Positions 12,310 to 12,470 of a DNA stretch of 12,470 nt are shown one piece after another. This DNA is from an uncultured Bacteroidales bacterium. Lineage in GTDB: Bacteria; Bacteroidota; Bacteroidia; Bacteroidales; Paludibacteraceae. The position numbers and the translations under genes are program-made. The stretch spans positions 1 through 12,470 of the forward strand of contig CALGHE010000129.1 in assembly GCA_937915765.1 (NCBI GenBank), given 5' to 3'. The notes under the pieces are model-generated. The model was given only the letters and a program-made list of their open reading frames with translations, had not been told where the DNA came from and made no database searches. How positions within the stretch are numbered: position 1 is the first letter of the stretch; the number at the start of each line of letters is the position of its first letter.

Positions 12310-12470
12310 CCTCCACTTTCCACTCCGTGATATTCCTCTCCTCGGTTGAGAAATTGACCCCGATTTTCACGATATGTTTGTCGGAGGAGATTCTCTTTGC
12401 ATATTTCTTCTCATCTATCTGAGAAAGAGCCTCCTGCGCCGAGCCGTCACGCTTGCACTCTATGATATAG
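12305..12470 (-). CDS. PDDEXK_9-type nuclease-domain protein, C-terminal 54 residues
   Basis: The gene enters from the right edge and ends at TGA (12307-12305). The first complete codons read YIIECKRDGSA, containing the E-x-K half of a PD-(D/E)XK active site. EALSQIDEKKYA, KIGVNFSTEERNI and the terminal EWKVEG follow. This order matches the C-terminal nuclease domain (PF08011, PDDEXK_9, formerly DUF1703) of the AAA-ATPase-like plus nuclease proteins that are numerous in Bacteroidales and often multicopy. The N-terminal ATPase-like part would be outside the window. The C-terminus looks native and complete. The biological role of the family is not settled; mobile or selfish behaviour and defence have both been considered. 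Confidence 0.85.
   Translation of the reverse strand, partial: YIIECKRDGSAQEALSQIDEKKYAKRISSDKHIVKIGVNFSTEERNITEWKVEG

Overview
The window looks like a chromosomal segment of a Bacteroidetes bacterium, most likely order Bacteroidales. The evidence is the Bacteroidetes-type promoter boxes (TAnnTTTG) upstream of several genes, the absence of strong Shine-Dalgarno sequences, and protein features typical of that group: a patatin fused to a BamA-like barrel, a KIGGTS-type aspartokinase, and an HtpG with an extra charged helix near its C-terminus. The genus cannot be fixed from the sequence alone.

Layout. Positions 1-2674 (minus strand) form a tight operon-like run: holA (DNA polymerase III delta), engB (ribosome-assembly GTPase), a lipid A-type acyltransferase, and the first 36 codons of a family 2 glycosyltransferase. 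From a compact divergent promoter region at about 2667-2737, a plus-strand operon runs the other way: a small stand-alone HSDR_N-like PD-(D/E)XK protein, a small membrane-anchored protein, recR, and a four-helix membrane protein (2724-4576). A nested bidirectional terminator (4618-4680) separates it from three minus-strand transcription units: aspartate kinase, a 773-residue patatin/outer-membrane protein, and htpG (4722-10875).

The right end (about 10876-12470) is the unusual part. Upstream of htpG lie a sigma-54-like promoter candidate, two inverted repeats, and then a self-contained unit with a good promoter, several stable stems and a terminator with a GNRA tetraloop; it reads as an unannotated small RNA of about 125 nt. 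Beyond it is a strongly AT-rich gene for a secreted or membrane-anchored protein. Upstream of that gene is a start-less protein fragment resembling the C-terminal end of a restriction-endonuclease-fold polymorphic toxin, lying directly against the end of a PDDEXK_9-type nuclease gene that enters from the right edge. The simplest reading is a rearranged toxin/immunity locus in which the toxin has decayed and a possible immunity gene remains.

Together the left part serves housekeeping functions: DNA replication and repair, ribosome assembly, envelope lipid and glycan synthesis, the aspartate pathway, and chaperoning. The right part is accessory and regulatory.
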